Origin: Hoylesella pleuritidis JCM 14110
Lineage (GTDB): Bacteria; Bacteroidota; Bacteroidia; Bacteroidales; Bacteroidaceae
DNA: 64,000 nt
Assembly (NCBI RefSeq): GCF_000613725.1
Contig: NZ_BAJN01000012.1
Location: 1 to 64,000 of the forward strand
Direction of reading: 5' to 3'
Shown here: piece after piece, positions 27,386-36,792 of the stretch
Numbering within the stretch: position 1 is the stretch's first letter
Layout of the letters: each line of letters starts with the position of its first letter
The notes under the pieces: generated by a model
What the model saw: the letters and a program-made list of their open reading frames with translations, nothing else
What the model was told of the DNA's origin: nothing
The model's database searches: none
Translations under genes and position numbers: made by a program

Positions 27386-27417
27386 ATTGTGCGCGTGCAA
27401 AATTCAGCGTACCTTTG
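27386..27417 (+). promoter_or_regulatory. promoter of a candidate small RNA
   Basis: ATTG at 27386-27389, 20-nt spacer, TACCTTTG at 27410-27417. No reading frame follows; a strong terminator lies about 190 nt downstream. Confidence 0.65.
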
Positions 27418-27423
27418 CATCGT

Positions 27424-27613
27424 CAAAAGGTTAATAGATTGTTTAGGTTAGTAGTAATAGATTTAGGTTTTTAGTTATTAGGTTTAAGGTAGATTTTACA
27501 GATTGTTTAACGGGTAACAATGAAGGCCGTGAGGTTTTCATTTCGTTCGAAAAAGATTTAAGTTAAACATAAGGGGTGCGCCGCAGTTCGTTGAGAATTG
27601 CGGCGCATCTTTT
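27424..27613 (+). ncRNA. candidate small non-coding RNA, about 190 nt
   Basis: The unit is bounded by a consensus promoter (27386-27417) and a rho-independent terminator (27575-27613) and has no supported ORF. The body is U/A/G-rich and poor in C, with AGATTGTTTA occurring twice (27437 and 27500 region). A 9-bp hairpin is capped by a GTGA (GNRA) tetraloop (27520-27541: GAAGGCC-GTGA-GGTTTTC). Promoter-plus-terminator units of this kind and size fit the described Bacteroidales-1/6S-type RNAs of this order, but I cannot confirm membership without a covariance-model search. The 5' end is inferred as about 7 nt after the -7 box. Confidence 0.6.
27575..27613 (+). terminator. rho-independent terminator of the candidate sRNA
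   Basis: Twelve-bp stem, TGCGCCGCAGTT (27577-27588) with AATTGCGGCGCA (27596-27607), one G-U pair, 7-nt loop, then TCTTTT. Confidence 0.85.
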
Positions 27614-27665
27614 ATATACTCAAAGAGAGTTAAATGGAAGAATAAAAGGGTATGAGTAAAGAATG

Positions 27666-27789
27666 GCCTCACTCTCTAACCTCTCTTCAAAAGGAGAGGG
27701 AGCAAGTTGCTTTAATATCGCTCATATAATATTTAATAGCTATTGTATAATTCTCCTCTCTCTAAAAAGAGAGGGGTTGGGGGTGAGGC
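27666..27789. repeat. MITE-like inverted-repeat element, about 124 bp
   Basis: The ends GCCTCACTCTCTAACCTCTC (from 27666) and GAGAGGGGTTGGGGGTGAGGC (to 27789) are imperfect terminal inverted repeats of about 37 bp. Each end can also fold on itself (CCTCTC...GAGAGG). The 50-bp centre is AT-rich and codes for nothing. No clear target duplication is seen. This has the structure of a non-autonomous miniature element; no transposase is present in the window. Confidence 0.6.
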
Positions 27790-27827
27790 TCCTGTCTCTT
27801 TGTTGTGTTTTCCTTTGCATTTAACTG

Positions 27828-27928
27828 TTAATTACCTTGCAACTAACGGTTAAACGGCGTGCGATTAACCGTTAATCGCACGCCGTTTAACGGCTTTTCA
27901 TCGTGTATTTAACTGTTAGTTGTTTTGC
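27828..27928. repeat. palindromic TAACGGTTAAA repeat, site C
   Basis: Contains CTTGCAACTAACGG, then a perfect 21-bp inverted repeat (27849-27869 with 27871-27891, one central base), then TTTAACTGTTAGTTG. The repeat runs into the 3' end of the nuclease gene: its stop codon and last Asn codons are made from the repeat. Confidence 0.75.
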
Positions 27929-28995
27929 GAGCGATGATTTTTTATGTGCCGAACAGACTGATGAGGCGTTTTGATACGCCACGCATTGATATTTAACCGG
28001 CTTTCGATCTCATCCTCGATGTCATCCGGAAGATTGCAGAAGAAGTCAATACCGGTGCGTCGTTCCAGCTCGTCTATGCTGATGGCATATTGTGAAAAGT
28101 CGCCCGAATGTTTCTTTTCATCGTGTAAAGTCCATAGTCCGATGGCCTGATAGTGGCCGTCTTTCTTGCACAATATAGCCATATAAAAGTATTTCGGGAT
28201 AAGTAACCCCGAGCGCGTTGTACCTGAAATCTGGTCGTCTCGGTCTATCGTGGCGGCCTTGACGACAAAAAGCGTGTCGCGAAAAGCCGTGTTATTCCAC
28301 GCGCGTACCTGTGTTTCGAGTCGCTTCCAGACGCCGGCATTGTGGCGTTGGTACTGCGGTTGCATATTGCTTAGATAGAAAGTTTGTTGGTTCTGAACCT
28401 TAGAACAGCGTCGATCTGCTGCCGGACAGAGATGTCCTCGTGAAAAACCGGAACCTACATACTGGCTGAGAACAGTACGATAGGCAGTCGGAATGTCTTC
28501 ATCTTCTCTGAAAGTATTGTTTCGTTTCTCGTTATCACAGGTGTTTCCGTCATACATTTGATAGCACGTCCAGCGATTGGATTTCTTTGAACAGTCCCAT
28601 TCAAGGCTGTAAGTATTGCCGTATTCAGGTGTGGAATGCTTGATAAGAAGATTCATTTCGCCCTCTTTTCGATGTGGAAATTCCAATTGTGAGGCTTGCG
28701 GATCGGTGTTCCGATTTCGGTTTACGGCTCTATTGGATGGGCTGTTCGGAACGGATGAGTTCGCGATATAGACGATGCTGTCTATCCGATGATTGAGAAT
28801 AGTATGTCGGGTATTGTCTGTATAACGAATCTGTGTCAGCGAATCGCCGAGATACGTGATTCTTTTCAGTCGGTCGAGTACTACATCATAGGTTGCCTGC
28901 CGATGCAGATAATAACGCAGGATGCCGCTTGCAGTTTGGCTGATAGCCGCGAGTGAGATGGTGAGCGACAAGAAAATGATCGATAGTTTTTTCAT
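27916..28995 (-). CDS. secreted DNA/RNA non-specific endonuclease
   Basis: 359 residues. Signal peptide (about 1-20, ending AAISQ) and an N-terminal region of unknown fold (25-90). The endonuclease domain (about 110-335) has the beta-beta-alpha-metal signature GFSRGHLCPAADRR near residue 183, the catalytic His being in the SRGH version of DRGH. FYLSNMQPQYQRHNAGVWKRLE follows, with the conserved Asn metal ligand. It should degrade nucleic acids outside the cytoplasm, for scavenging or defence. It lies upstream of the site C repeat and downstream of the chrA genes on the same strand. Confidence 0.88.
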   Translation of the reverse strand: MKKLSIIFLSLTISLAAISQTASGILRYYLHRQATYDVVLDRLKRITYLGDSLTQIRYTDNTRHTILNHRIDSIVYIANSSVPNSPSNRAVNRNRNTDPQASQLEFPHRKEGEMNLLIKHSTPEYGNTYSLEWDCSKKSNRWTCYQMYDGNTCDNEKRNNTFREDEDIPTAYRTVLSQYVGSGFSRGHLCPAADRRCSKVQNQQTFYLSNMQPQYQRHNAGVWKRLETQVRAWNNTAFRDTLFVVKAATIDRDDQISGTTRSGLLIPKYFYMAILCKKDGHYQAIGLWTLHDEKKHSGDFSQYAISIDELERRTGIDFFCNLPDDIEDEIESRLNINAWRIKTPHQSVRHIKNHRSQNN

Positions 28996-29033
28996 AAATC
29001 AGATGGATTGGATGACTGATAGATTGCCGATTC

Positions 29034-29606
29034 TTAATACAAAAGCAGAAGACCGGCTACGGCTGCATAACCGATCATCCGTATAGGATTGATTCGTATT
29101 ATCTTTGTGCCGACGAAAGTGGCGATGAACAGCCCTATGCTTATGCAGAACTGCCACGGGTGATCGGGGCTGCTGAAGTTTTCGGGAGTCATCAATAGCA
29201 GCGCAGCAGCAGCAAGCAGGCCTACGACTGCGGGTCTGAGACCGGCAAAAATGTTTTGAACCGGCGCCGTGTTCATATATTTCATAAACATTTTACTGAT
29301 GAGTATCATCATAATTAACGACGGAAGCACCAATGCAAACGTTGCGACGGCACTGCCGAGAGCAGCCATCGCATTGCCGTAACCGGCATTATGGACTGCC
29401 GTGTAACCGCAATATGTGGCCGAATTGATGCCGATCGGTCCCGGCGTTATCTGTGAAACGGCTACGATATTGGTAAATTCGGCGGCCGAAAGCCAATGGT
29501 GATGTGCTACCGTTTCGGCTTGAATGAGCGATAACATACCGTAACCGCCGCCGAATCCGAATAATCCTATCTCGAAGAAAGTGATGAACAAATAGATGAA
29601 AAGCAT
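29034..29606 (-). CDS. chromate transporter ChrA, half-size subunit
   Basis: 190 residues with five to six membrane helices and the CHR-domain pattern FGFGGGYGMLSLIQAETV, then QITPGPIGINSATYCGY. Short CHR proteins occur in pairs and act together as a chromate/sulfate antiporter-like transporter. The partner is immediately upstream, 25 nt away. Confidence 0.85.
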   Translation of the reverse strand: MLFIYLFITFFEIGLFGFGGGYGMLSLIQAETVAHHHWLSAAEFTNIVAVSQITPGPIGINSATYCGYTAVHNAGYGNAMAALGSAVATFALVLPSLIMMILISKMFMKYMNTAPVQNIFAGLRPAVVGLLAAAALLLMTPENFSSPDHPWQFCISIGLFIATFVGTKIIRINPIRMIGYAAVAGLLLLY

Positions 29607-29631
29607 ATTTTGAGTTTATGAGTTGTTGCAT

Positions 29632-30183
29632 TCAGGTTTCTTTTAAGAACTTCCCGTAAAGATAACCGCCTATTCCTGCGATGATGATTACGTACACGGG
29701 ATTAACGCCCAAGAGCCAAATTGCAAGGGCAGAGACCAACGGAATCCAACAATTTGTTAGCGAAATATTCGTACTTTTAGCTAAACTGAACGTGGGAGCG
29801 GCAATCAATGCCACGACGGCCGGACGTATGCCGCGAAACATTGCAGCTACAATCGTATTGTTTTCAAATTGCTTGAAGAACATAGCTATCAGCAGAATGA
29901 GCAGGAACGAGGGTAAGGTTGTGGCTAAACTCGTGCACAATGCACCTCGGAGTCGGCGCAGTTTGTAGCCGATAAAGATGCTCATATTGATGGCGAAAAC
30001 GCCCGGACAGCTCTGGGCAACGGCAATTAGATCGATGAAATCTTGTTTTTCGAGCCATTTGTATCTATCAACGACTTCGGCTTCGATAATGGGGATCATC
30101 GCATAACCGCCTCCAAGGGTGAATGCTCCTATTTTAAAGAAAGTCTTGAAGCTGTCCCAATAGAATCTGTTCGTGTTGCTCAT
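29632..30183 (-). CDS. chromate transporter ChrA, half-size subunit
   Basis: 183 residues from the ATG at 30183, with CHR motif FTLGGGYAMIPIIEAEVVD near residue 20 and AVAQSCPGVFAINMSIFIGY near 60, and five to six membrane segments. The start is fixed by an ATGA overlap with the purL stop (30180-30183); an upstream in-frame ATG at 30231 would lie inside purL. It forms an antiparallel pair with the next gene. Its coupling to purL is most likely positional rather than functional. Confidence 0.86.
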   Translation of the reverse strand: MSNTNRFYWDSFKTFFKIGAFTLGGGYAMIPIIEAEVVDRYKWLEKQDFIDLIAVAQSCPGVFAINMSIFIGYKLRRLRGALCTSLATTLPSFLLILLIAMFFKQFENNTIVAAMFRGIRPAVVALIAAPTFSLAKSTNISLTNCWIPLVSALAIWLLGVNPVYVIIIAGIGGYLYGKFLKET

Positions 30184-33100
30184 TTTCTCTCTTCTATCCA
30201 TTTTCGTGCATTGACAAACGCCTCGATCCACGGTGTGATGTCATCAGCGCGGTGCTCATTAGGGTAGAATGCGTTCTGCCAGGGAAATATGGCGCGTTCT
30301 AAATGAGGCATCATTGCGAGGTGACGGCCGTTTGCTGAGCAGATGGCTGCAGCGTTATAGTCGCTTCCGTTGGGATTACCGGGATACTCGGCATAGTTAT
30401 ATTTGGCAACGATTTGGTATTGGTCCTCGGGCTCGGGTAAGTAAAATCGTCCTTCGCCGTGGGCGACCCATAGTCCGAGTTTGCATCCGCTGAGACTGCC
30501 GAACATCACACTGTTGTTCGATGGGATGCTTAATGTGAGATAAGCACTTTCAAATTTACGCGAGTTATTGTGACAGAGATGGCCCCGATGACGGTGTTCG
30601 GGATTGATTAAATTCAATTCTGCCATCAATTGACACCCGTTGCAGATACCCAGGGATAATGTATCGGAACGCGAATAGAAACGATCGAGCGCCTCTTTGG
30701 CTTTCGGATTATAGAGGAAAGCACCTGCCCAGCCTTTTGCCGAGCCCAAAACATCGGAATTGGAAAAGCCTCCGCAGAACACGATCAGGTGGATTTCATC
30801 CAATGTCTCGCGGCCGCAGATAAGATCGGTCATCGTGACATCTTTCACATCGAAGCCTGCGAGATAAAGTGCATAAGCCATTTCGCGCTCACCGTTGGTT
30901 CCTTTTTCGCGGATGATGGCAGCTTTGATACCGGTCGGTTTACGACGGTCGGCATCGAGGTCGTATTGAGAAAGCCTCCCCGTAAATTCCTTTTTAAATT
31001 TGAACTCGATAGGTTGCTTCTTGTAATTCACGTATCGTTTCTTTGCCATTCCGTTCAAACTCTGCTTGGAATCGAGCAAATAAGAGGTCCGGAACCACGT
31101 ATCGCGCAAGGCATCTATATCAAATGAATGTGTTATTTCGCCTTTCTTAACGATGAGTGTGCGTTTATCAGGGGTCGGATAACCGATTTTTGCAAATCCG
31201 ATTCCTCTTTCTTCTAAGTAGTTTTGCAGTTCGTGCTTATGCGAATCGGCCACTTGGATAACGATTCCGGGGTTTTCGGCAAAGAGATTCTTCACTAAGT
31301 CGTCGTCTGCTAAATCGTGAAGATTGATGTGTAAACCGCCTTTTGCATTGGCAAAAGTCATTTCCAACAATGTGACAATTAGTCCGCCGGCACTGATATC
31401 GTGTCCGGCCATAATCCATTTGCGGTTGATCAACTCCTGAACAGCCTCGAAACAATCTGCGAAATATGTAGCATTAGATACGGTCGGCACGTCATCGCCC
31501 ACCTTTCCGAGGCTTTGTGCAAAGGCAGAACCGCCTAACCGCTGAGCATCGAAGCTGAAATCAATGTAATAAAGAGACGAGTTCTTATCGTTAATAACCA
31601 CCGGTGACACCACGTTACGCACATCTGAAACCTCACCTCCACTCGTAACAATAACCGTTCCGGGCGCAATCACTTTTTCACCATCAGAATATTGTTGAGT
31701 GAGTGACAGCGAGTCCTTACCCGTCGGGACGTTGATTCCAAGTTCGCAACAGAAGTCCGATAAGGCTTTCACAGCCTGATAGAGTCGCGCATCTTCGCCT
31801 TCGCGCGACCGACAGGGCCACATCCAATTGGCCGAAAGCGACACACTGCGCAGTCCTTCACGCAAAGGTGCCCACACAATATTGGTCAACGACTCGGCAA
31901 CTGACAGCACAGAGCCTGCCGAGGGGGATGCAAGCCCCGCCTGGGGAGCGTGCCCTAAGGCTGTAGCAATACCCTTACAACCGCGGTAGTCGAGTGCAAC
32001 CACACCGCAATCTGATAACGGAAGCTGGATCACTCCTTGACATTGTTGCCACGCAACCTTACCAGTCACGGAACGGTCTACTTTATTTGTCAGCCAGTCT
32101 TTGCACGCAACGGCTTCTAATTGCAGTACGTGTGCAAGGTATTCATCGATTTTTTGCAGGTCGTAAGATACGTTTTCATAGTGTCGTTCTACCGTCTTGT
32201 CCGTCATTATAGTCTTAGGCGAATGACCGAACATCTGTGATACATCAAGATCGAACGGCTTAACACCATCCTTTTGGACAAAAGAGAAATGCGCATCGCC
32301 TGTCGTTTCGCCCACGACATACAGTGGAGCACGTTCCCGTTCGGCAATTTTTCGAACGCGATCGATGTGTTTTTCATCGATAAGTAAGCCCATTCGCTCC
32401 TGGCTTTCATTTGCAATAATCTCCTTGGCAGAGAGCGTTCGGTCGCCGATGGGTAGTTGATCCATCTCTATTTTACCGCCGCATTCCTCGACAAGTTCCG
32501 ACAAACAGTTGAGATGTCCTGCTGAACCGTGGTCGTGAATGGACACAACGGGATTGTCATCTGCCTCTACCAAGGCACGCACAAGGTTGTAAGCACGCTT
32601 CTGCATCTCCGGATTGGCACGCTGAACGGCGTTGAGCTCAATGCCGTTGGCATATCGTCCTGTATCAACTGACGATACAGAGCCGCCTCCAAGACCGATT
32701 CTGTAATTGTCACCACCCACAACTACCACTTTATTTCCAGGCTGCGGAGCTTTCTTTAAACAGTCTCTTCGGGTGCCGTAACCGACTCCTCCTGCCAACA
32801 TAATCACTTTATCATAAGCCAAGAGAGAGTTATCTATTGTCGCTTCTCTCGTAGAAGAAGGAGTTTTAGCAGTCGTTTCTTGGTGTTCAAAAGTAAGAAC
32901 GGAACCGCAAATGAGCGGTTGTCCGAACTTATTTCCAAAGTCAGAGGCTCCGTTCGAGGCTTTAATCAAAATCTGTTCAGGAGTCTGATACAGCCATTTT
33001 CGTGCGGGAATCAAAGTCTCCCAATCACGAATCACGGAGTCTTCTGCTCTTACCTGAGATAAATTGGGGGTGAGTCCGGCCTCTAATCTCGGGTAAGCTG

Positions 33101-33968
33101 TCATATAAACAGCCGTCCCCGCGATGGGCCAAGAGCCCGTTCCGCCTGCCATTCGATCACGAATCTCACCGCCTGTGCCTGTTGCAGCACCGTTGAAAGG
33201 CTCCACTGTGGTAGGGAAATTATGTGTTTCGGCTTTTAACGAGATGACACTCTCTACATCTGTCACTTGGAAATAGTCGCTTGTCGACTGATCCTTAGGT
33301 GCAAACTGTTCGATGATCGGCCCCTGTGCAAAGGCTACATTATCTTTATATGCACTCAAAATACTATTCGGATTCTCATTGGTTGTCTTCTTAATCATTG
33401 CAAATAGCGACGACTCCATCTCTTTTCCGTCGATGACGAACGTACCTCCGAAAATCTTATGACGGCAATGCTCTGAATTGATTTGCGCAAATCCGAAGAT
33501 TTCTGAGTCTGTCAGCGGGCGTCCGTTAGCCTTTTCAATGGTGTGAAGATATTTTATTTCCTCGGGCGAAAGCGCTAAACCTTCCTGCTCATTATATGTT
33601 TCTATATCGTTGATATATTTGATCGGTTCGGGTTTACGGTCTATCGTGAAGATGTTCTGATCCAAACCGTCATACATTCGTTGCAGCATTGGATCGTGTT
33701 CGGCTTCTTTTGAAGCAACGGGAAAATATTCCTCAATACGCAAAATGCCGTTAAGATTCATATTCTGTGTAATCTCAACGGCATTCGTACTCCACGGAGT
33801 GACCATCTCTCGACGCGGTCCCACGTAATAACCGGTCAGTTCCGGTGCATCGATCAGCGTGGCATCGCCATACAACCAGCATAGTTTGTTTGTCTCGTTT
33901 GTACTCGGCCGATGGTCGAAAGCTGTTGCAATCACGGTCTCTTTGGATGTTTTGAAGAAAAGAATCAT
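30180..33968 (-). CDS. purL: phosphoribosylformylglycinamidine synthase PurL (single-chain)
   Basis: Converts FGAR to FGAM with ATP and glutamine in purine synthesis. About 1262 residues, the long fused type. An N-terminal linker domain is followed by tandem AIRS-like ATP-binding halves (SLKAETHNFPTTVEPFNGAA; GGVGYGTRRD). The C-terminal class-I glutaminase (from about residue 1010) has the nucleophile Cys in LGICNGCQLM and a C-terminal HLERAIFPWQ. The start at 33968 (MILFFKTSKETV) fits the family and follows a promoter at 34035-34005; an earlier in-frame ATG at 34034 lies on that promoter. It ends with an ATGA overlap to the chrA gene. Confidence 0.96.
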   Translation of the reverse strand: MILFFKTSKETVIATAFDHRPSTNETNKLCWLYGDATLIDAPELTGYYVGPRREMVTPWSTNAVEITQNMNLNGILRIEEYFPVASKEAEHDPMLQRMYDGLDQNIFTIDRKPEPIKYINDIETYNEQEGLALSPEEIKYLHTIEKANGRPLTDSEIFGFAQINSEHCRHKIFGGTFVIDGKEMESSLFAMIKKTTNENPNSILSAYKDNVAFAQGPIIEQFAPKDQSTSDYFQVTDVESVISLKAETHNFPTTVEPFNGAATGTGGEIRDRMAGGTGSWPIAGTAVYMTAYPRLEAGLTPNLSQVRAEDSVIRDWETLIPARKWLYQTPEQILIKASNGASDFGNKFGQPLICGSVLTFEHQETTAKTPSSTREATIDNSLLAYDKVIMLAGGVGYGTRRDCLKKAPQPGNKVVVVGGDNYRIGLGGGSVSSVDTGRYANGIELNAVQRANPEMQKRAYNLVRALVEADDNPVVSIHDHGSAGHLNCLSELVEECGGKIEMDQLPIGDRTLSAKEIIANESQERMGLLIDEKHIDRVRKIAERERAPLYVVGETTGDAHFSFVQKDGVKPFDLDVSQMFGHSPKTIMTDKTVERHYENVSYDLQKIDEYLAHVLQLEAVACKDWLTNKVDRSVTGKVAWQQCQGVIQLPLSDCGVVALDYRGCKGIATALGHAPQAGLASPSAGSVLSVAESLTNIVWAPLREGLRSVSLSANWMWPCRSREGEDARLYQAVKALSDFCCELGINVPTGKDSLSLTQQYSDGEKVIAPGTVIVTSGGEVSDVRNVVSPVVINDKNSSLYYIDFSFDAQRLGGSAFAQSLGKVGDDVPTVSNATYFADCFEAVQELINRKWIMAGHDISAGGLIVTLLEMTFANAKGGLHINLHDLADDDLVKNLFAENPGIVIQVADSHKHELQNYLEERGIGFAKIGYPTPDKRTLIVKKGEITHSFDIDALRDTWFRTSYLLDSKQSLNGMAKKRYVNYKKQPIEFKFKKEFTGRLSQYDLDADRRKPTGIKAAIIREKGTNGEREMAYALYLAGFDVKDVTMTDLICGRETLDEIHLIVFCGGFSNSDVLGSAKGWAGAFLYNPKAKEALDRFYSRSDTLSLGICNGCQLMAELNLINPEHRHRGHLCHNNSRKFESAYLTLSIPSNNSVMFGSLSGCKLGLWVAHGEGRFYLPEPEDQYQIVAKYNYAEYPGNPNGSDYNAAAICSANGRHLAMMPHLERAIFPWQNAFYPNEHRADDITPWIEAFVNARKWIEERK

Positions 33969-34004
33969 AGTCGTTCTGAATATAATAGGTAATGAATGAT
34001 GTTG

Positions 34005-34035
34005 CAAAGATACGCCAATTCGGTTGAAGAACAAA
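34005..34035 (-). promoter_or_regulatory. promoter of purL
   Basis: Reverse strand TTTG at 34035-34032, 19-nt spacer, TATCTTTG at 34012-34005, 37 nt before the purL ATG. Confidence 0.75.
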
Positions 34036-34127
34036 ATAAAATACAGAGTTAATTGCCTGTTGACGACTAACCATTGATGATTGATGGCCTTTCAGATGTA
34101 TTGCAGACAAAATTCAGTTCTACCCCA

Positions 34128-36674
34128 TTATCTCAACAGATAATAGGCATTCTCTTTCAGTTTATTCATCAATGATACCGGATAATGGGGATGAGCAGCA
34201 ATCCATTGCTGTACAATCTGCTTGGCTTCGATACTTTTGTGTCCTGCAAGCAGTGCTGAAAGCCAGTAACCGGGGAAGAAAATGTCACCTGTTTTCTGCA
34301 CATCTTGCAAAGCATCTAAGCCCGGCCAGAGATACCGATTGCTGTGAGGCTCACGCGTAGAAGCGTTGAGTAGGGCGAGCATTGACTGTGCCCACGGCTC
34401 AACGGAGCGATTCTCGCGTTGCAGCAGACTGTCAAACAGTTGCCGTTGAACCAACGTGTCGGGGGTGCAAGCACGTGACACGAAGTCGAACTCACGTGTT
34501 TGGTCGGTATTTTTCAGTCTTGTGCGTTGCACGTCCAGTATCTCTTGCCATTGGGTGGGAAGCATAATAGCTAAGTGATAGGCAATATGCGTATAGTCGT
34601 TGACGGTGATCGACGAGTCGGCTTGCGTCTTCCAGATTTCGTAAATCTTGCTGATGATATCGGGGGCAACGGCTGATGTACCCAAGACTTGCAGTATCTT
34701 CTTCCGCACCGATGGCAATTTGTGGTGATAACCGTATGTCCACAGATTGCGTTCGGCATCCATTCGCCGATTATCGGGTGTTCCATAGGAGGGCATCTCG
34801 ACCGAAATACGCCGCAAATAATCAATGCATGTAGAGGCAATTAGGTCGTTTCGTTCATCGAGAAAGCCTCGGAACAAGTATTGAAAAGCATGTTTCGAGT
34901 TAATATTGCGGGCTAAATAGTTCTCGTAGAGTGTCATCATTAGTGCAAAACGAGATGTTTCGGGCTGTGTAAACCACGCCGCAAGTGCTTCGGTCTGCGA
35001 TTGATCGGCCGTCAGAAAGCGACCGTAACCGCTGCCATCATAGTTAGAAAAGAGTGTCAAGGGCTCGTTTGAGAGCAGTGTTTCACAATGACCTGCCTCC
35101 ACATTTTGCGGGATTCGGCACAGCGAGTCACGATAAACCGCTCCAACAACGAACTGTTGCGGCCAGACAAGTCCGCGTCCGAAAGGATCAGTTTGAGTCA
35201 TTCTGATCTTCCCATTTGTGTATTGACAGACAATTGTCGGCATCCCTTTCTGTTTCACCCATATCTCACTGAAAGCGGGGAGAGCGGCTTCCGGCTTCAC
35301 ACTATCAAGTATTTGGATGAGCGAGTCCCACGTTGCATTGCCATAACTGAACCGCTTCAGATAACATTGCAGCCCTTTTCGGAAAGCTGATTCGCCCATT
35401 CGCTGCTCTAATTTGAGCATCATCACGGGTGCCTTGTGATAGATAATGTTGCCGTAAAGCAGCCCGGCACGATTGAGATTAGCTAATGATTGCTGAATGG
35501 GATGTGTACCTTCAGTGCGGTCGGTACTTATTGCGCGAGTCTGATAACTCTTTAAGAAGTTGAGGTCGTGGTTGATTTCGGGAAACTGTTCACGTGCAAT
35601 CTTCGAAGCCATCAGATTTGCAAACACCTCTTTTGTCCATACATCGTCGAACCAACGCATTGTAACCAAGTCGCCGAACCACATATGTGCCGTTTCGTGT
35701 GCAATCAATTCAAGGCGCTTAAGTTCTTCATCGGGTGTGGGATTAGGGCCGAGAAAGAGCGTGCGATCACGATATTGGATAGCCCCCGGATGCTCCATTC
35801 CGCCGAATTGATACCCCGGAAGAATTGCAAATCCATATTTCTTGAAAGGGTAAGGAATGTTGGTGTAACGTTCGAGCCAACGTAATGAGAACGCAATTTC
35901 ATCGAAGATTTTATCCAATTGGGCCGTTTTCTGCGGGTCGGTCTCACGATACAGGGCTTCGAGTTCGCGCCCGTCGCGCATTGCTTTGCGTGTTCGAAAT
36001 TTGCCGGCAGTGAAAGAAAAGAGATAGGTCGGTATCTTTTCTGTCTGCGAAAATGTATATATATCATTTTTATATACTATATTCGCACTTTTATTCAATC
36101 GTTTTCCGGGAGCATTAGACAATACTTTCCAACCCTCAGGAACAGTAAGTGTGAGTGAGAAATGCGCTTTCAAATCAGGCTGGTCGAAGCAAGGGAACAC
36201 GCTCCGAGCGTGATCCGGCACGAAGAGTGTGTACAAATAGTCGGCGCTGCGATTAAGAGACTTATTCTCGGAAGTGCCTGCTAACACGATCTCATTATAT
36301 CCCTTATGCAGCCATTTACCGGGAATGATGATGTGTTCGTCAATCACCTGCAATGGCCTTAATTCGCCATTGATACGCGATGCATCTGTTTGCAGGGTTC
36401 CTTGGAAATCGAGTTGCAGATCAGTTGTAGAATTTCGATTAAAGCGAATGGTGTCGATGAATGTTATATCTTTGGTTAATCGCAATGGAATTTCAAATGA
36501 AATGCGATACGAAATATTGTTGATTTCGCGTGCTCTGACTGTTGCCAGCTCTTTCGATACGCCCTTTTCTACTTTCACATTCATAGCTGTTACAGGTCTT
36601 GAAGCCTGAACTGGGAGCAGCACAGACAGTATCAGCACTGTAAAAAAACATCGAAACGTCTTACTTGTTTTCAT
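34128..36674 (-). CDS. M1-family zinc aminopeptidase, exported
   Basis: 848 residues from the ATG at 36674, with a signal peptide (MKTSKTFRCFFTVLILSVLL, cleavage near VQAS). The N-terminal beta-sandwich domain precedes the catalytic domain with GGMEHPG (the GAMEN exopeptidase motif, near residue 286). Zinc site HETAH (326-330) lies 18 residues before Glu349 in TKEVFANL. A helical C-terminal ERAP-like domain follows. It would trim N-terminal residues from peptides in the periplasm, useful for a peptide-fermenting organism. An in-frame start at 36698 lies just at the promoter and is rejected. Confidence 0.93.
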   Translation of the reverse strand: MKTSKTFRCFFTVLILSVLLPVQASRPVTAMNVKVEKGVSKELATVRAREINNISYRISFEIPLRLTKDITFIDTIRFNRNSTTDLQLDFQGTLQTDASRINGELRPLQVIDEHIIIPGKWLHKGYNEIVLAGTSENKSLNRSADYLYTLFVPDHARSVFPCFDQPDLKAHFSLTLTVPEGWKVLSNAPGKRLNKSANIVYKNDIYTFSQTEKIPTYLFSFTAGKFRTRKAMRDGRELEALYRETDPQKTAQLDKIFDEIAFSLRWLERYTNIPYPFKKYGFAILPGYQFGGMEHPGAIQYRDRTLFLGPNPTPDEELKRLELIAHETAHMWFGDLVTMRWFDDVWTKEVFANLMASKIAREQFPEINHDLNFLKSYQTRAISTDRTEGTHPIQQSLANLNRAGLLYGNIIYHKAPVMMLKLEQRMGESAFRKGLQCYLKRFSYGNATWDSLIQILDSVKPEAALPAFSEIWVKQKGMPTIVCQYTNGKIRMTQTDPFGRGLVWPQQFVVGAVYRDSLCRIPQNVEAGHCETLLSNEPLTLFSNYDGSGYGRFLTADQSQTEALAAWFTQPETSRFALMMTLYENYLARNINSKHAFQYLFRGFLDERNDLIASTCIDYLRRISVEMPSYGTPDNRRMDAERNLWTYGYHHKLPSVRKKILQVLGTSAVAPDIISKIYEIWKTQADSSITVNDYTHIAYHLAIMLPTQWQEILDVQRTRLKNTDQTREFDFVSRACTPDTLVQRQLFDSLLQRENRSVEPWAQSMLALLNASTREPHSNRYLWPGLDALQDVQKTGDIFFPGYWLSALLAGHKSIEAKQIVQQWIAAHPHYPVSLMNKLKENAYYLLR

Positions 36675-36695
36675 TTTTTTGTTTGTTTGATTGTA

Positions 36696-36703
36696 CAAAG
36701 TTA
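36696..36703 (-). promoter_or_regulatory. -7 element of the M1 aminopeptidase gene
   Basis: TAACTTTG on the reverse strand at 36703-36696, with a TTG about 22 nt upstream. The ATG at 36674 is 22 nt downstream. Confidence 0.55.
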
Positions 36704-36792
36704 CAATTTATTTTGTCATTTTGTGCAATTTGATTCGATATGAATTGAAAAAACTAAGATACTTACATACACAAAAGCTCATAAGTCCTTAT

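Noticed and set aside
29034-30183. Two short chrA genes read as one broken ChrA
   Set aside because: Each half has its own CHR motif and start, and paired half-size ChrA proteins are normal in Bacteroidetes, so this is not a frameshift.
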